Below, piece by piece: positions 50,818-60,601 of a stretch of DNA of 64,000 bases (positions are counted from its first letter, which is position 1; each line of letters starts with the position of its first letter). The notes beneath the pieces are model-generated. The model was not told the DNA's origin. It saw only the letters and a list, made by a program, of their open reading frames with translations, and ran no database searches. The position numbers and the translations under genes are program-made. The DNA comes from Enoplolaimus lenunculus (lineage: Eukaryota > Nematoda > Enoplea > Enoplida > Thoracostomopsidae), in contig JASANG010000937.1 in NCBI GenBank assembly GCA_030248215.1, forward strand, positions 1-64,000. The letters run 5' to 3'.

Positions 50818-52821
50818 TGTGGTTCCAATATTTCCAATAACATATTATCTTAAAAACAACCACACCAGCGTTTACTGCCGCTTCAGCAGAGCTTATTCCA
50901 AGATTTGTTTGTATGAATTATCAAGACCACTTATGGCATCTTGGCCTTCCAGAATCCACCACTACGCGCATGATTAAATATAGAAAAATGATATCGCGTG
51001 TTACCGTTATTTTAGTTTCAGTATCTGTCGATCCGTCATACTGAGGCACCGTAGTATACTCGTCAAGTTGCAGGGATCCTCGTTTCTAAAATCGTCAAAT
51101 GAATTTTACGCCGTATGCGTTATACATTTAACGCGAATTTGCACACTTAATTTTGTTTTCATCAATTGAATGACAATTTATAGTGATAATTTTCGAGATT
51201 GTGTTGTGTAACGCAGTTCCTATTGCTTGCGTCTCTCGAATTCCATGGTCAAAGATGTCGAACGGTGAACATTTGGCAAGGTGGCTGCGACAACGCCATA
51301 GCTACGACAGCTTTAAGAGTAGAAAAAAACGACGTTTCAAATGTTTGTATTGAATTGTTAAATGCTTTATTTGATTGCGAACAAAGTTCTAACTGGCTTC
51401 GCTATCAAGTAAAAGAAATTTTTCAAAAAATGCATGTAGGTGGTATTTTTACGAAGAAAATATTGCTGTAATTGACGTTCGAACACCTGAAACTTGGCCG
51501 TGAATCTTGTCCTGCACCAATATTCTCACATGTGTATAGCACCTATTGTCACATTTGATTACATCGACCATTGTACATATTTTGATATCCGCGCTGTTGT
51601 CGTAGTTAGCTTATTTTGAAATCAAATAACTGCTGATAGGTGCAACATACATTTGACAATGCGGCTACTAGACATTTAGCTGTATAGTTTTGAGTTTCTT
51701 GTCGTCAATTTAAACATTAGTGAGTTTTAATTGCAATTCAATGTGACAGTGACCAGTTTTGTATTTTGAACTTCACTGCTTACGAACGCACTCGCCCATT
51801 CTCAGTGCCGACTCAGTAACAAGGGTGACAGTCGACACTCCTTGCAAAACAATGGGCTGTTGTAAACAAGAGCCGTTATCGCACTTCAATTTCAACTACT
51901 CAAAATCACAAAATTTACACAATGACATCTCGAAAAATTGTTACAATATTATTTTAAAAACGTTTTAATATATTACGGTTACCTTTCTCCAAACGTTCAC
52001 AGATCTTGACTTGGTGGGTGCGATTTCAACTGCAGGTAAACCCGTTGCTGACGTTACCGTTGACCACACAATTGGACCACTTCGCGACGGTGATGCGGTG
52101 CCCAGTTTCTAGAAAATCAAACGTAATAAAGATTGACAAGTTAAGATTCTAAATAGCACAATGGATATCAAGAACCAACCTGGGAGGGTTACAAGTCACG
52201 CCATTCTGATACTAACATTTTAAACTATGTAGCCCACAAATTTTAGGGTCGTTGTGATATTCAATGTATATCTTTTAATTAAAAAATTTCAAGTACAAAT
52301 GTTTGCTACGAAGATGCGCAAATTACGTATCGTGTGCGTTGCAGCTGTACTAATAATTAATACAACCAAAACGTACTTAACCCCTTTTCACATAGAGTAG
52401 CCTCTGACTAACTTAGCGCAAACAGTGTTGTTTGCCAATACCCGTCTACCCATGTACCCAGTACAAAATAAAATATATACACCGCCTGAGAGCTTCCTCG
52501 GGCTCGAGCGTCAAGCCCCATAGCTGAGTTGCCGTCGTACTAAACGCCCGTAAGAATCGAATTCGAATGTTAGCTTAAAGTATGTCTCAGGTGAAATAGA
52601 ATTATTAATACACTTACTGAGTTCAGACAGACTTGTTCGCCAGTAACCGGATCTTCAGCAATTGGCGGCAACGATGAACAGTCGGAGCTTGCACTTACAC
52701 TTGAGTTACTGTGTTGACTGAGCAAATTGCTAATTTGGCGCAGTCCAGCTGCAACTTTTGGCGGCAAATTTTCCCATTGAAGCATTTCGGCTAACAGCGT
52801 TTTCGCTTCGTTGAGGCTGTT
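41904..52821 (-). CDS. PDE3: PDE3-type cyclic nucleotide phosphodiesterase, C-terminal 468 residues
   Basis: Ten minus-strand exons join in phase: 52821-52618, 52108-51983, 50587-50462, 49382-49271, 48175-48065, 47376-47258, 45849-45649, 44552-44394, 43256-43106 and 42001-41904 (stop 41906-41904). The first reads [20 protein letters not shown], like the PDE3 region before the catalytic domain. Catalytic parts: [44 protein letters not shown] with the catalytic His, [16 protein letters not shown] with the metal His-Asp, [46 protein letters not shown] with the second metal Asp, and AKLQVSF with the nucleotide-holding Gln. These residues are intact, so it should hydrolyse cAMP/cGMP. The PDE3-specific insert before the HD motif is much shorter than the 44 residues in mammals, and the tail after GLLPQ is short. 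The N-terminal membrane exons lie above 52.8 kb and were not identified. Confidence 0.94.
43549..43782. repeat. 39-bp minisatellite, six copies
   Basis: A tandem array of a 39-bp unit with CGGAGTGGCTGATGAACAGG followed by TTTAGGCAAAGCTTAGGT. Four copies are nearly identical and the last two have drifted. Because 39 is a multiple of three, one frame stays open across the array, but it has no protein features. It lies in a PDE3 intron and contains the TTAGGC-like motif twice per unit. Confidence 0.96.
44706..44918. mobile_element. Small terminal-inverted-repeat element
   Basis: Ends CCCTATTCATACGTGCAAG and, inverted, CCCTATTGTTCGAAAAAACT match over the first 7 bp and again in the CTTGCAGC/GCTGCAAG block. 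The size is 213 bp, with no coding content. It is probably a MITE, and lies in a PDE3 intron. Confidence 0.4.
45100..45180 (-). mobile_element. MITE family B, truncated copy
   Basis: It contains CTTAAGTAAATACTTAAGCA and the terminal GGATTTCGGAAACCTAGCC, the right end of the elements at 49471-49819 and 56541-56880. It directly abuts the tRNA-like element that follows. Confidence 0.6.
45185..45388 (-). mobile_element. TTAA-flanked element with tRNA-like core (family D)
   Basis: On the minus strand it starts after TTAA (45389-45392) with CCCCTTTTCACC. It contains CTCAAGCGTCTAGCTC, an A-box-like region with GGTAAATGATGGTAACC, and the B-box-like GGGTTACAATCC. The architecture matches 59685-59932. 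The other end is not clear. Confidence 0.6.
45476..45595. repeat. Dispersed C-rich repeat, copy 2
   Basis: Shares AAATTTGAAAAATATTTTGA plus the following GGCCCCTAC block with 376-545. It lies in the PDE3 intron just downstream of the 45649-45849 exon. Confidence 0.5.
48211..48310 (+). mobile_element. Family D element, left fragment
   Basis: Begins CCCCCTTCTCACATTCGA, like the left end at 59685, then has CGAACTCGAACGTCAAGC and TATAGCAGAGTGG, the A-box region. No right end was seen. It starts about 35 bp from the PDE3 exon boundary at 48175. Confidence 0.5.
48655..49135. repeat. Pair of about 65-bp direct repeats
   Basis: A block with CCTACGAAACCAGCGGAATC and ATACAGGAGTGGCTACGCT at about 48660-48722 recurs, slightly changed, at about 49069-49132. 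The sequence between has several diverged TTTTCC-type stretches. There are no genes. It may be the two halves of an old tandemly duplicated repeat. Confidence 0.45.
49471..49819. mobile_element. MITE family B, complete copy
   Basis: Terminal inverted repeats GGCTGGCTTTCTGAAACCC (left) and GACTGGGTTTCTAAAATC (right, inverted) enclose 349 non-coding bp rich in TACTTAAGT-type motifs. The interior aligns along its length with 56541-56880 (for example TTTTGTCGTTTTTAAAA and CCTCAATATAAAGCAAA). It lies in a PDE3 intron. Confidence 0.75.
50219..50300 (-). repeat. tRNA-like (SINE-type) segment
   Basis: Read on the minus strand it has TAACCCAGTGGTTACAGC, like a tRNA D-arm/A-box, and CATCGGTTCCAGCC, like a B-box about 45 bp later. 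There is no acceptor-stem pairing, so it is not a functional tRNA. It is probably an old SINE head. Confidence 0.45.
50742..50817. repeat. (CAA)n microsatellite, about 25 repeats
   Basis: An uninterrupted CAA/AAC trinucleotide run in the PDE3 intron, 155 bp upstream of the 50462-50587 exon in transcript order. It reads as poly-Asn, Gln or Thr on the plus strand but is not part of a coding exon of the gene. Confidence 0.98.
51520..51660. mobile_element. MITE family C, short copy
   Basis: The left end TATTCTCACATGTGTATAGC continues to ACCTATTG, and the right end GATAGGTGCAACATACATTTGACAA is its inverted form. Internally shortened relative to the 220-bp family members. PDE3 intron. Confidence 0.6.
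52381..52600 (+). mobile_element. Family D element, truncated beside a PDE3 exon
   Basis: After TTAA (52377-52380) comes CCCCTTTTCACATAG. Further in are GGGCTCGAGCGTCAAGC, CATAGCTGAGTTG (A-box-like), GAATTCGAATG (B-box-like) and TGTCTCAGGTGAAATAGAA, all as in 59685-59932. The right end is missing where the sequence runs into the PDE3 exon at 52618. Confidence 0.65.
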
Positions 52822-54120
52822 CTGAAAATAAAACATAAATAAAATAAAAACAAGAACTGTTAGCGTACTTATTATGCGTATCGATGAATTTCAATGTTGA
52901 AATTTGTTTACTAATAAGATTGATTTCAAAATTTAGCATCCGTAATATGTTGGACCGTCAACGGGTACGATATTAACGGGGTCTTATGATCTCAAAACAT
53001 TGAAACGTTTAAAGCATCATATTTGGCCGTGCGAGGATTATAAGAAATCCTTAGAAGCTGAAATATGCAAAAAAAATCCAAATCGAACCATATGTGCGCA
53101 AAAGTCGTCTGGTAAAGATTAAACCTCTGCAGTACGTATGTTCTTTAAAAATTCAAGACCTGTATTCTCAAATATATGCAGCACCTATTACCAGTTACCG
53201 ATAGGTCTAATAGCTTTCAAACCAACACATAGTGTGGTTAGGAATGTAGCACATTTTTTGTATTTGATACGTGCAACTTCTGCGCCAATTTTGAAATCCG
53301 TAAACATAGGAATTTGTCCGTTTGAAATCTTATCGCTAACTGGTGATAGGTGCTAAACGCATTTGAAAATACGATCACATATATCAAGCGGTAAATCAAC
53401 AAAAAACGTAATGATTGTGAAAACCATTCTCTTATTTAAAAAAAGCCATAATGGAGGAAATGTTGCTAATAAGTAATACGTTGACTTTTATTTCCTTCCA
53501 ATCCGTCACTTTAATTTTGCATGTAGTACAACTGTATACACATTACTTTGTACTATAAAGTTCTATCGCAGGTCAGGCACCCATTTTTGCAATAAAATCT
53601 ATTCTAATACACCGTTTCAGTTTTATGCAAATTCCACAATATCATGCGTACACCAGATGACTTTTGATGGAGTTGTGTGCAGCGCACTGAAGCGTTTTTG
53701 GCATCAGTGCGCTGCTCAGCATACTTTTTTCTATATACGCAGAGCCGGATCCTGAAATTTCTGACGGTGGGCGGGATGGAAAATGTTATGAAACACAATT
53801 TTTACTGTATGCTACATGTGTCATTGGCAGCGAAAAATTGTGAGGCAGGTTTATCATTTTGTCCAAAAATACTTTTAGAAATCTACATTGAAAATTTTCG
53901 CGATGTAAATGTTTAGGGATGGACTGGAGCCAAACATATGTGGTACTGGCTCACCAGTGACATTATATAGAAAACGTAATTACATAACCAACACTTTTTC
54001 ATTTTCTTCAGTGACCCAAGTTCCAACCGGCTCACCGGACGGCCTTGTCTCTTCCTGTACAGTTCGCTGCATACTTCTCAACGCACTTTTGACGTTTATG
54101 GAAATAACCGATTAGGACCG
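52822..54120. other. Upstream of the first recognised PDE3 exon
   Basis: The exon at 52618-52821 begins in phase 0 after a CAG acceptor, so an upstream exon is required, but none was identified here. Other content is the family C MITE at 53161-53372. Confidence 0.4.
53161..53372. mobile_element. MITE family C, complete copy
   Basis: Left TGTATTCTCAAATATATGCA, then GCACCTATTACCAGTT. Right AACTGGTGATAGGTGC, then a diverged ATTTGAAAATAC. About 212 bp, non-coding, with terminal inverted repeats of about 35 bp. Confidence 0.72.
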
Positions 54121-54129
54121 TAGTGATCT

Positions 54130-54840
54130 CACCTTGCTAGAGGGCTAGGAATTCGGATTTCGATGACTTATACGCAAGGTTAAAATTTTCTTGTGAGATG
54201 GGCCAAATTTTCCTGGGAAGGCGAGCCCCGGTTACCGCCGATTTACTTCGGGCTAGAAACCGACGACTGAGACTCATAACACTGACGAACCTTTCTACGA
54301 CACTTCTGACATCGTTTAATAATAACATGTTTACGTCGCCAACACATCGATGCCATTATCCGGTGCCTTAGCCGGATACCGGTACACATTGAACACGGCT
54401 CTGGGTGGCGATCGCGATAAGTAGCAACCCCGTCGTCACAATTATAAATTGCAGTTGTACTGCAAGTTGCAGATTCAGCACCGCCACCGAGCAACGGTTC
54501 AGTGACACTGTTTGCAGCTGCAGCAGTTTGATTTTGGCAACTAAACGTCGTATGATTTGGACTACTACTATTGGCTCCCGCAATGATGATAAGTTTTACA
54601 TATATTTTTTATCAAATGTAGAAAAATAATATTAAATGAGATAAAATTGCCGACGCTAAGAGTAATATGAAGCTAGAGATCAAATCAAATTCGCCACCCC
54701 TTCCCCAGGCAAAGTTTCAGAGGCACTGTTTGCAGTAGCACCGGTTTTAGTCCCAGGAATTTAATTGTAACTACTAAACGTATGGATTCTGCTGCTATTA
54801 TTGGAATCCACAATGATGATAATTTTGGACCGTATTAATT
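54130..54840. other. Cys/Arg-rich minus-strand frame with tandem partial duplication
   Basis: A minus-strand open frame at 54494-54243 encodes a Cys- and Arg-rich stretch (CSMCTGIRLRHRIMASMCWR, KRCQKCRRK). Its upstream part, about 54480-54610, is duplicated at about 54700-54830 (shared CACTGTTTGCAG and GCAATGATGATAA-type blocks). It could be a diverged PDE3 N-terminal exon by position, but no PDE3 motif is visible and the duplication may be non-coding. Confidence 0.25.
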
Positions 54841-55084
54841 ATATAACCGTGCCCATTGTGAGACAGAGAGAGCGGTGGAGTAAACCTCTGACAGGCTAAG
54901 ATTTAGGCTAATGATGACGATTAGGCTTACAGTTAGGCTTACGTTTTGGTTTAGCTCAGGTTTCGACTGAGGCTTAAACATAGTTTGTAATCCCTAGTTT
55001 GCAATATGGGTAGTAATTATTTGATTTTTACCAAATTATAAGAATTGTAATATGACATAAGATGAAAAACGATAACTAGTGACC

Positions 55085-55305
55085 GTATTCCCCAAAATGT
55101 GTATAGCACCTATCACCAGTTGGCGGTAGGTCTTGTAACTTTCGAATCACTGAATAAGTGAATGGTGAGCTTAGAATGTCATCACAATTATCAGATTTGA
55201 TTGGCTCTATTTCTGTGCAAAATTTGAGCTTTGCAGCCGCAACAGTTCGTGAGTTTGAAAACCTATCACTAGCTGGTGATGCGCGCTATACACATTTGAG
55301 AATAT
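55085..55305. mobile_element. MITE family C, complete copy
   Basis: The best-preserved copy, 221 bp. The left arm contains GTGTATAGCACCTATCACCA and the right arm has it inverted with small changes (TGGTGATGCGCGCTATACAC). The interior has GTAGGTCTTGTAACTTTCGA and GAATGGTGAGC blocks seen in other copies. Non-coding. Confidence 0.8.
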
Positions 55306-56540
55306 AAGCGTAGAATCTAGGAATGATGCACAGCAGTGTACGTTTCGGCAACTGTATGTCTTATCGGGACAAAAGTTTTTTGTTTGAATCAAATTAATAG
55401 AAAAAAAAAAATGAAATCAGATGAAAAATGCCTAGTCTAAAGAGTGATAGTGTTGAAATATAACACTCTTCAACCGGACGTCAGTCAAATAACAGCTGGT
55501 TATATCGGCTCAGCGCGTCGTTTTGTGATAAGATAATAACACGGTTTCTCTTTCGAATGATTATTAAAGTATCATTATTGTGCTTATACGCCTAGAGGAA
55601 TAATTGCCTCAGGAAGAAAGCTGATACAAAAGGGAAAAAAGACACTCAATAATATATTATTACAAGTTTGGTCAAAGATATTCACAAAAGTGTGTCCAAC
55701 TGTGCAAGTAAGATTGGTTTTTTGCAGTTTTAAACGTAGCTACCATGGCCGCAACTACGAGGGCGAGGATAATGATATCCCCACGGGTGGGAATCGGGGA
55801 ACAGCGTCCTAACAAAGTTTTGCTAATGTCCCCCTAATAGACACAAATTATTTGTAAACAATAATGAATTGCAATTGTAGGACCCCCAAAATTATTAGGT
55901 GCTCCCAAATATAATTTTCTACGGATGCCTCTGGGCAGAGGCCTTCCACGGTCATCTTGACGCTCCTGGTTGAAAAATTTATCGACAGCATTAAACGAAT
56001 TCCATTTTACCCCACCCACTATAAATCTTCCTATAACCATGGATAGTAAGTAACGTTTCCTGATGATGGGCTTGGAGGGTGCGGAGAGAATCGAAAGTGT
56101 AAACATGTGTTACAACTTTTAGTAGAATGCGAAATTTCTGTCGGTTTAAGTTGTTAAAAGCACTATAATTCTCTATGATTTTGGACTCTTCTTGTACACT
56201 TCACCTCACATTTAGCAATAAGGCTTTAAGTTTAGGCTTTGCCAATTACGCATGCAACGCGCAAGGCTCCGGTTCAGGTTGTAAGCATTTCCTAAAGGGT
56301 AAATATTGTGAAAGTAAACATGAGCCCGATTACGCAACAAATTGCGGGCATTACGTCGGTATGTAATTGCAAAAACAAAGTTACAGGCGTGCGCCACGGC
56401 TAAGGTCTCAGATACGTCCCCCGACCTGTAAGATGGAAACGAATATAAACTAAAACAGAATTTCGAACTCTAAACAAATTAGTACTGAAAATTTCTTGTG
56501 ACGTAGTTTACGTATTTTGGCAACGCACTTAAACCATAAC

Positions 56541-56880
56541 GGCTGGGTTTCTGAAACCCTACTTAAGTACAACTTAGTACTTAAATACGCGCTAACTAAT
56601 TAATCATTTTGTCGTTTTTAAAAGCTTGCTTAAGTTAAGTAAATACTTAAGGCGCTCACTAAATTTAATATATTACTGATTAACGGTTCATGCATACCAA
56701 CTTTAGTCGAACAAAAATCGTAGACTCATCTTACCATCCTCAATATAAAGCAAACTATTGCGTTCTTGTTTATGTCAATGGCCCACATTTAACGTTTCTC
56801 TTTTTGTTCGAAATTTTAAGTATCTGCTTAAGTCGGCGACTTAAGTATTTACTTAACTTATAGATTTCTGAATCCCAGTC
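56541..56880. mobile_element. MITE family B, complete copy
   Basis: 340 bp. Left GGCTGGGTTTCTGAAACCC, right inverted GACTGGGATTCAGAAATC. The interior aligns with 49471-49819. No clear target duplication and no coding capacity. Confidence 0.78.
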
Positions 56881-57053
56881 TATGTCTACTAAAATACAAA
56901 CGACAAATTGTAAACTAAAAAAAGTAAACCAAGCATATAAAAGCAATCAATGTGGTTTAAATTTAAACATCATTTCCAGCTGCAGAGATAATTTGTAATA
57001 ATTAAATAGTCTGGGCAAACAAACCAATTTACAATCTACTAAATTCTGTGCCC

Positions 57054-57508
57054 GTATTCTCAAAATGTATGCCACTCATATCGCAATGGCGGTAGGTCCT
57101 GTGAACCTTGAATCGGCCCATGAACATTTTGAAAATTTGGTGTAATGTTGTCAAGACCAAGACAAGACAAGACGTTTATTTGGATCGAAAGCACGAGAAA
57201 ATATGCATTTAGTGCAAACGTTAAAGCTAAGTTGTCTTCCAAATGAACGTAAATCTAGAAAGAGGTTATGTCCTTACTTATAGCTATCTAAGTTGGAAAA
57301 TTCAGAGGTTAGTTTAATTATAAAGAGCACGATAGCACTAAGGATGCATATATTAGGTATAAAGTATGGAGTGCTGGAGTAAAAGATTGATTCTCATATG
57401 GCAAGTTATGCTACTTACGAGCTGAGTTTAAACTTCGTAGCTGCAGCAGTTCGTTTGCTTGAAAACGTATTTCTAACTGGTGATTAGTGCTTTGTACATT
57501 GGAGAATC
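57054..57508. mobile_element. MITE family C copy with an internal insertion
   Basis: The left arm starts GTATTCTCAAAATGTATGCC, the right arm ends in CTAACTGGTGATTAGTGC and GGAGAATCC. It is about 240 bp longer than other copies because of sequence from about 57160 onward. Confidence 0.6.
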
Positions 57509-58246
57509 CGGACTCTTATAACCAACCAGATATTGAGAACAAAGTCGCATTCAGCAAAAAGACTTGGTAAAACAAAAATAGGTTAAAATTGGCAAGAAAA
57601 TTGTCGCATTTAGTTTACGATTGGACAAGTGCCGATGGTGTTAATGACTTCAGCACACGTCGTTAACATTTAGTCAAATTGTTGAAAATCGAGCAATACT
57701 TGCCGCAGCTTTCCATAATTGAAAATCTGTATTGTTCTAAAAAATTCAAATTGTAAGCGGTGCAATGATTTGGCAAGATCATTGCACAGCTCAAATATGC
57801 AAAAATTTTAAAATCACGCCGTTTTGTCAATCGTCTGTTGAATGAATGACGCAAAACAACCAATGCGGATAGCGAAAACAAAAATTACACTATTAAACTT
57901 TTAAATTCTGATCCATAGCTTGGCCATTGTGTATTTGAGACGTGCAGAAATTTAAGGATGGGTTCATAAACTTTCAGGACGCTGCTTTATTTAAATTTTT
58001 TAATTTGTAAATAAATAAGTAAGGTTAAAATTTTCCACTATTCTGTATAGCTACAAGCGTTACACTTATACGATAATGAAAGAAACCAATTTAGTGATTA
58101 GATTTTTATGTTTAGAAGTAGCTTCGATAGATACTGAGAGGAAGACGACTCATAGAAAATAGAGTCAATAGAAGTCCATTATACAGCCAAGTCAAATGGT
58201 TTTAACTTTATACCTGGGTATATAAATAGATATAGATTAAGCCTAA

Positions 58247-58612
58247 ATGGTGCGCTATACTCGACGCGAGGCGACCGATGTAAAAAAATTACGGCGTCTT
58301 ATGTTGGTGGACGGTAAAGTACAATACAATGCAGTCTTAAGATCCAAGACTAAGCATGCAAATATATTTCAAGCGAAAGCCTGCGCTTTGGGTATGCATT
58401 CTTTCCGCTCATTCGCGCTTGGTTGCACGTTAGCACGGCGTCTGCACAAACGCATTGCTAAACGCCCCTATATAACATCTTTTATTGCACACCTTCGAGA
58501 ATTAAGTATAGGCTTCTATAGCGAAGAAACCTTTTTAGGGCTCATAACATGTGGCCAAGCCTGTTGTTATTCCTGTGGGTATTTGAGGCATATGCCAGAC
58601 GAAACCTATTAA
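58247..58612 (+). CDS. Unrecognised 121-codon open frame
   Basis: ATG to TAA without introns. The product is very basic in the first 90 residues (MVRYTRREATDVKKLRRLML, ARRLHKRIAKRPY) and ends in a Cys-rich stretch (CGQACCYSCGYLRHMP). The length is unusual for this AT-rich surround, and several codons end in G or C as in the confirmed exons here. I recognise no family, signal peptide or membrane segment. It could be a small gene, a retrocopy fragment or chance. Confidence 0.3.
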   Translation: MVRYTRREATDVKKLRRLMLVDGKVQYNAVLRSKTKHANIFQAKACALGMHSFRSFALGCTLARRLHKRIAKRPYITSFIAHLRELSIGFYSEETFLGLITCGQACCYSCGYLRHMPDETY

Positions 58613-59684
58613 CCCTTTCTTGTAACACATTATGCTAAATTTTTTACACCTTTTCTGCTTTGAACTGGCCTCATTCAGCGAAAAAACATAAGTAGAGGTA
58701 GTACCTGAGCACGCCGAATTGAGAACCAGGAACTCGGAAGATATTTTTGCAAGGAGACTGAAGCAACGGAGCCGCAGTTGGCGGAATAACGGAGGGTCCA
58801 TCTAAATGCACCTTTTGAAAAGTCATAACCTATTCATGTATGTTTTATATTAAGCAGAATTGTACACGAACTGCGCAGCAGAGAGGGGGGATATGGGGCT
58901 ATAAGCCTGTCCACCTTTCTGACTAGTAAATGTACTGACTAAGCAATTTCCGGCTCCTAACCTTTAGCCAAAGTCAAACGATCCATATACCAGCCATGCA
59001 CGAATTGAGTTTTACATTGGGATAAATAATATACTGAAATAGCGTTTGAAATTTCGCATGCTTCGCTAGTGATGTCGTACCAGTCATATTTTAGGTTTGC
59101 CTTTTAGCTGTCTTGCCTTGATCTAACCGCTGTTTAAAGTTCCGAACGACCTAACTGCGTGTATAATCACAAACTGACAAAAATTTCATAGAGCATGATG
59201 TATAGTTTTGTTGAATATTGAATTTGTATGTGTTTCCCAAAAAAGGTCACAGTGCCCCCCAGCAGATTTGGTACTGGCGTTCGCGGACAATCCTTTCGCT
59301 GCACTGCAAAAATGGTGTGTCAAATTGACTATCTCCGAAATAGGCTTTTCCTGACAACACAAACTCAGTCAAAATTCGACTCCGCCCGAGTCAAATTCGA
59401 ATGCAGGGAGTGGTCATTTTCGACGATCGGGCGAATACAGTCCTTGGTTCGCTCTACGGTAAGGTAAAACCGGTTTAACAACCTTGCGATTCTTAACATT
59501 CATGAAAGAAAGATACACCTGATTTGTGTGCAGTCGCCATTGAAAACCAATTCATTCAACTGAATAAAACCAAACGTCATGTATTTGGCACGTTTATCAA
59601 ACTTTTTCATGATTTCATAAGGCAGATGACATGGATCCATGCAAAGACGTCTTATCGTAAACTTTTCATTGATTACGCCCTTAA

Positions 59685-59932
59685 CTCCTTCTCACATTGA
59701 GTTGCCTGTAGGCAACCCGCGCAGATAACGAAAAGAAACCCGTGTTTAACAATTGCAACACGTATACATAGCACTAAATCACCACAAGACGTGAATGCCC
59801 CCTCGGGCTCGAGCGTCAAGCTCCTATAGCTGAGTGGTGATGGTATACGCCTCCCACTCCAGTCACTGGAGTTCGAATCCTAGCATAAATGTAGGTCTCA
59901 GGGGAAATAGAAAATATTCGTGTGAAAAAGGG
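59685..59932 (+). mobile_element. TTAA-flanked element with tRNA-like core (family D), complete
   Basis: 248 bp between TTAA at 59681-59684 and 59933-59936. The ends are CTCCTTCTCACATTG and, inverted, CCCTTTTTCACACGA. The core at 59803-59890 has CTCGAGCGTCAAGCTCC, then TATAGCTGAGTGG (A-box-like), then GGAGTTCGAATCC (good B-box). The presumed stem ends do not pair, so it is not a functional tRNA gene. Partial relatives lie at 45185, 48211 and 52381. Confidence 0.72.
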
Positions 59933-60164
59933 TTAAGTGACACGTGTTTAATTTGTATCATTCTTATTCGTGGAACTTGCGAATGGTTTAAATTGCATAA
60001 AAAATTTTGTTTTATCAACTTGAAAACATGGGTGACGACAAAGCCGTTTAAGCTCATTCGTAGCCACCGCTACCAACGAGCATTAAGTATATAACACTTC
60101 TTCAAAACAGACGATTTTACAGAAGTTGAAAAGTAAACGCGTTAGCCAAATGCCAAAAAAGTAA

Positions 60165-60310
60165 CGCAGTGTTAAGGGCGTTCACAAGGGAGGGATACAT
60201 CATATATCACATATCCTCAAAATTTAAGTCATCAAAAAGCACTTCCTTGACGACAAAAAAGTTTCATTTACATGAGGTTATGCCCTCCCGAACTGAAATC
60301 CTATCAAGGG
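60165..60310. repeat. Diverged dispersed repeat near 60.2 kb
   Basis: Blocks such as TTTACATGAGGTTATGCCC followed by GAACTGAAATCC recur in changed form at about 60890-60960 and 61540-61600 (TACATGAGATTACACGCTC, GAGTTGAAGTC). These are three old copies of one unnamed repeat. Confidence 0.4.
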
Positions 60311-60319
60311 CCCTGCGTA

Positions 60320-60599
60320 CTGCAGTGAGTGACCCGAATCTTGTATCAAAAATTTGAGCGATAATTTAGTAATGTACTTCCAATACTTAAGTATGCTTTA
60401 AAGTTTCGAACTCAACTTTATTCGGTCCTGGAGTCCTTTATGCACTACAATCAGGGATAATTGACATGTACGAACTCTAATTAGAATTTAGGGACTCTCT
60501 ATCCGTTTACGGACCCTTATTACGGATACGGGTTCCTATTGATTGAGACTCAAAATGGGGACCCCACTCTTATTACCCCTCTTATTCGTGTCACTACAA
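60320..60599 (-). mobile_element. TA-MITE family A, reverse copy
   Basis: 280 bp flanked by TA (60318-60319 and 60600-60601). The left end is CTGCAGTGAGTGACCCGAAT and the right end is inverted GTAGTGACACGAATAAGAGG. Read on the minus strand it matches the first two thirds of 22100-22506 (CCCATTTTGAGTC, AAACGGATAGAGAGTCCC, GGACTCCAGGACCGAATAAA), with part of the right side deleted. Confidence 0.8.
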
Positions 60600-60601
60600 T
60601 A

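Larger units (their letters stand above)
54841..58246. other. Repeat-rich gene-poor stretch
   Basis: It contains a TTAGGC-like tract (54895-54985), family C elements (55085-55305, 57054-57508) and a family B element (56541-56880). A GACAAGACAAGACGTTTATT block at 57160-57180 is probably from another insertion inside the 57-kb family C copy. No gene was recognised. Confidence 0.5.

Noticed and set aside
50466-50840. Poly-Asn protein on the plus strand
   Set aside because: It is antisense to a PDE3 exon joined to the CAA microsatellite.
51199-51471. 90-codon plus-strand gene in the PDE3 intron
   Set aside because: No recognisable domain and no ATG at the frame's start; a competing frame from an ATG at about 51256 is short. 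Probably chance.
59803-59890. A functional tRNA gene
   Set aside because: A- and B-box-like sequences are present, but the presumed acceptor stem ends do not pair and several partial copies exist, so it is a repeat core.
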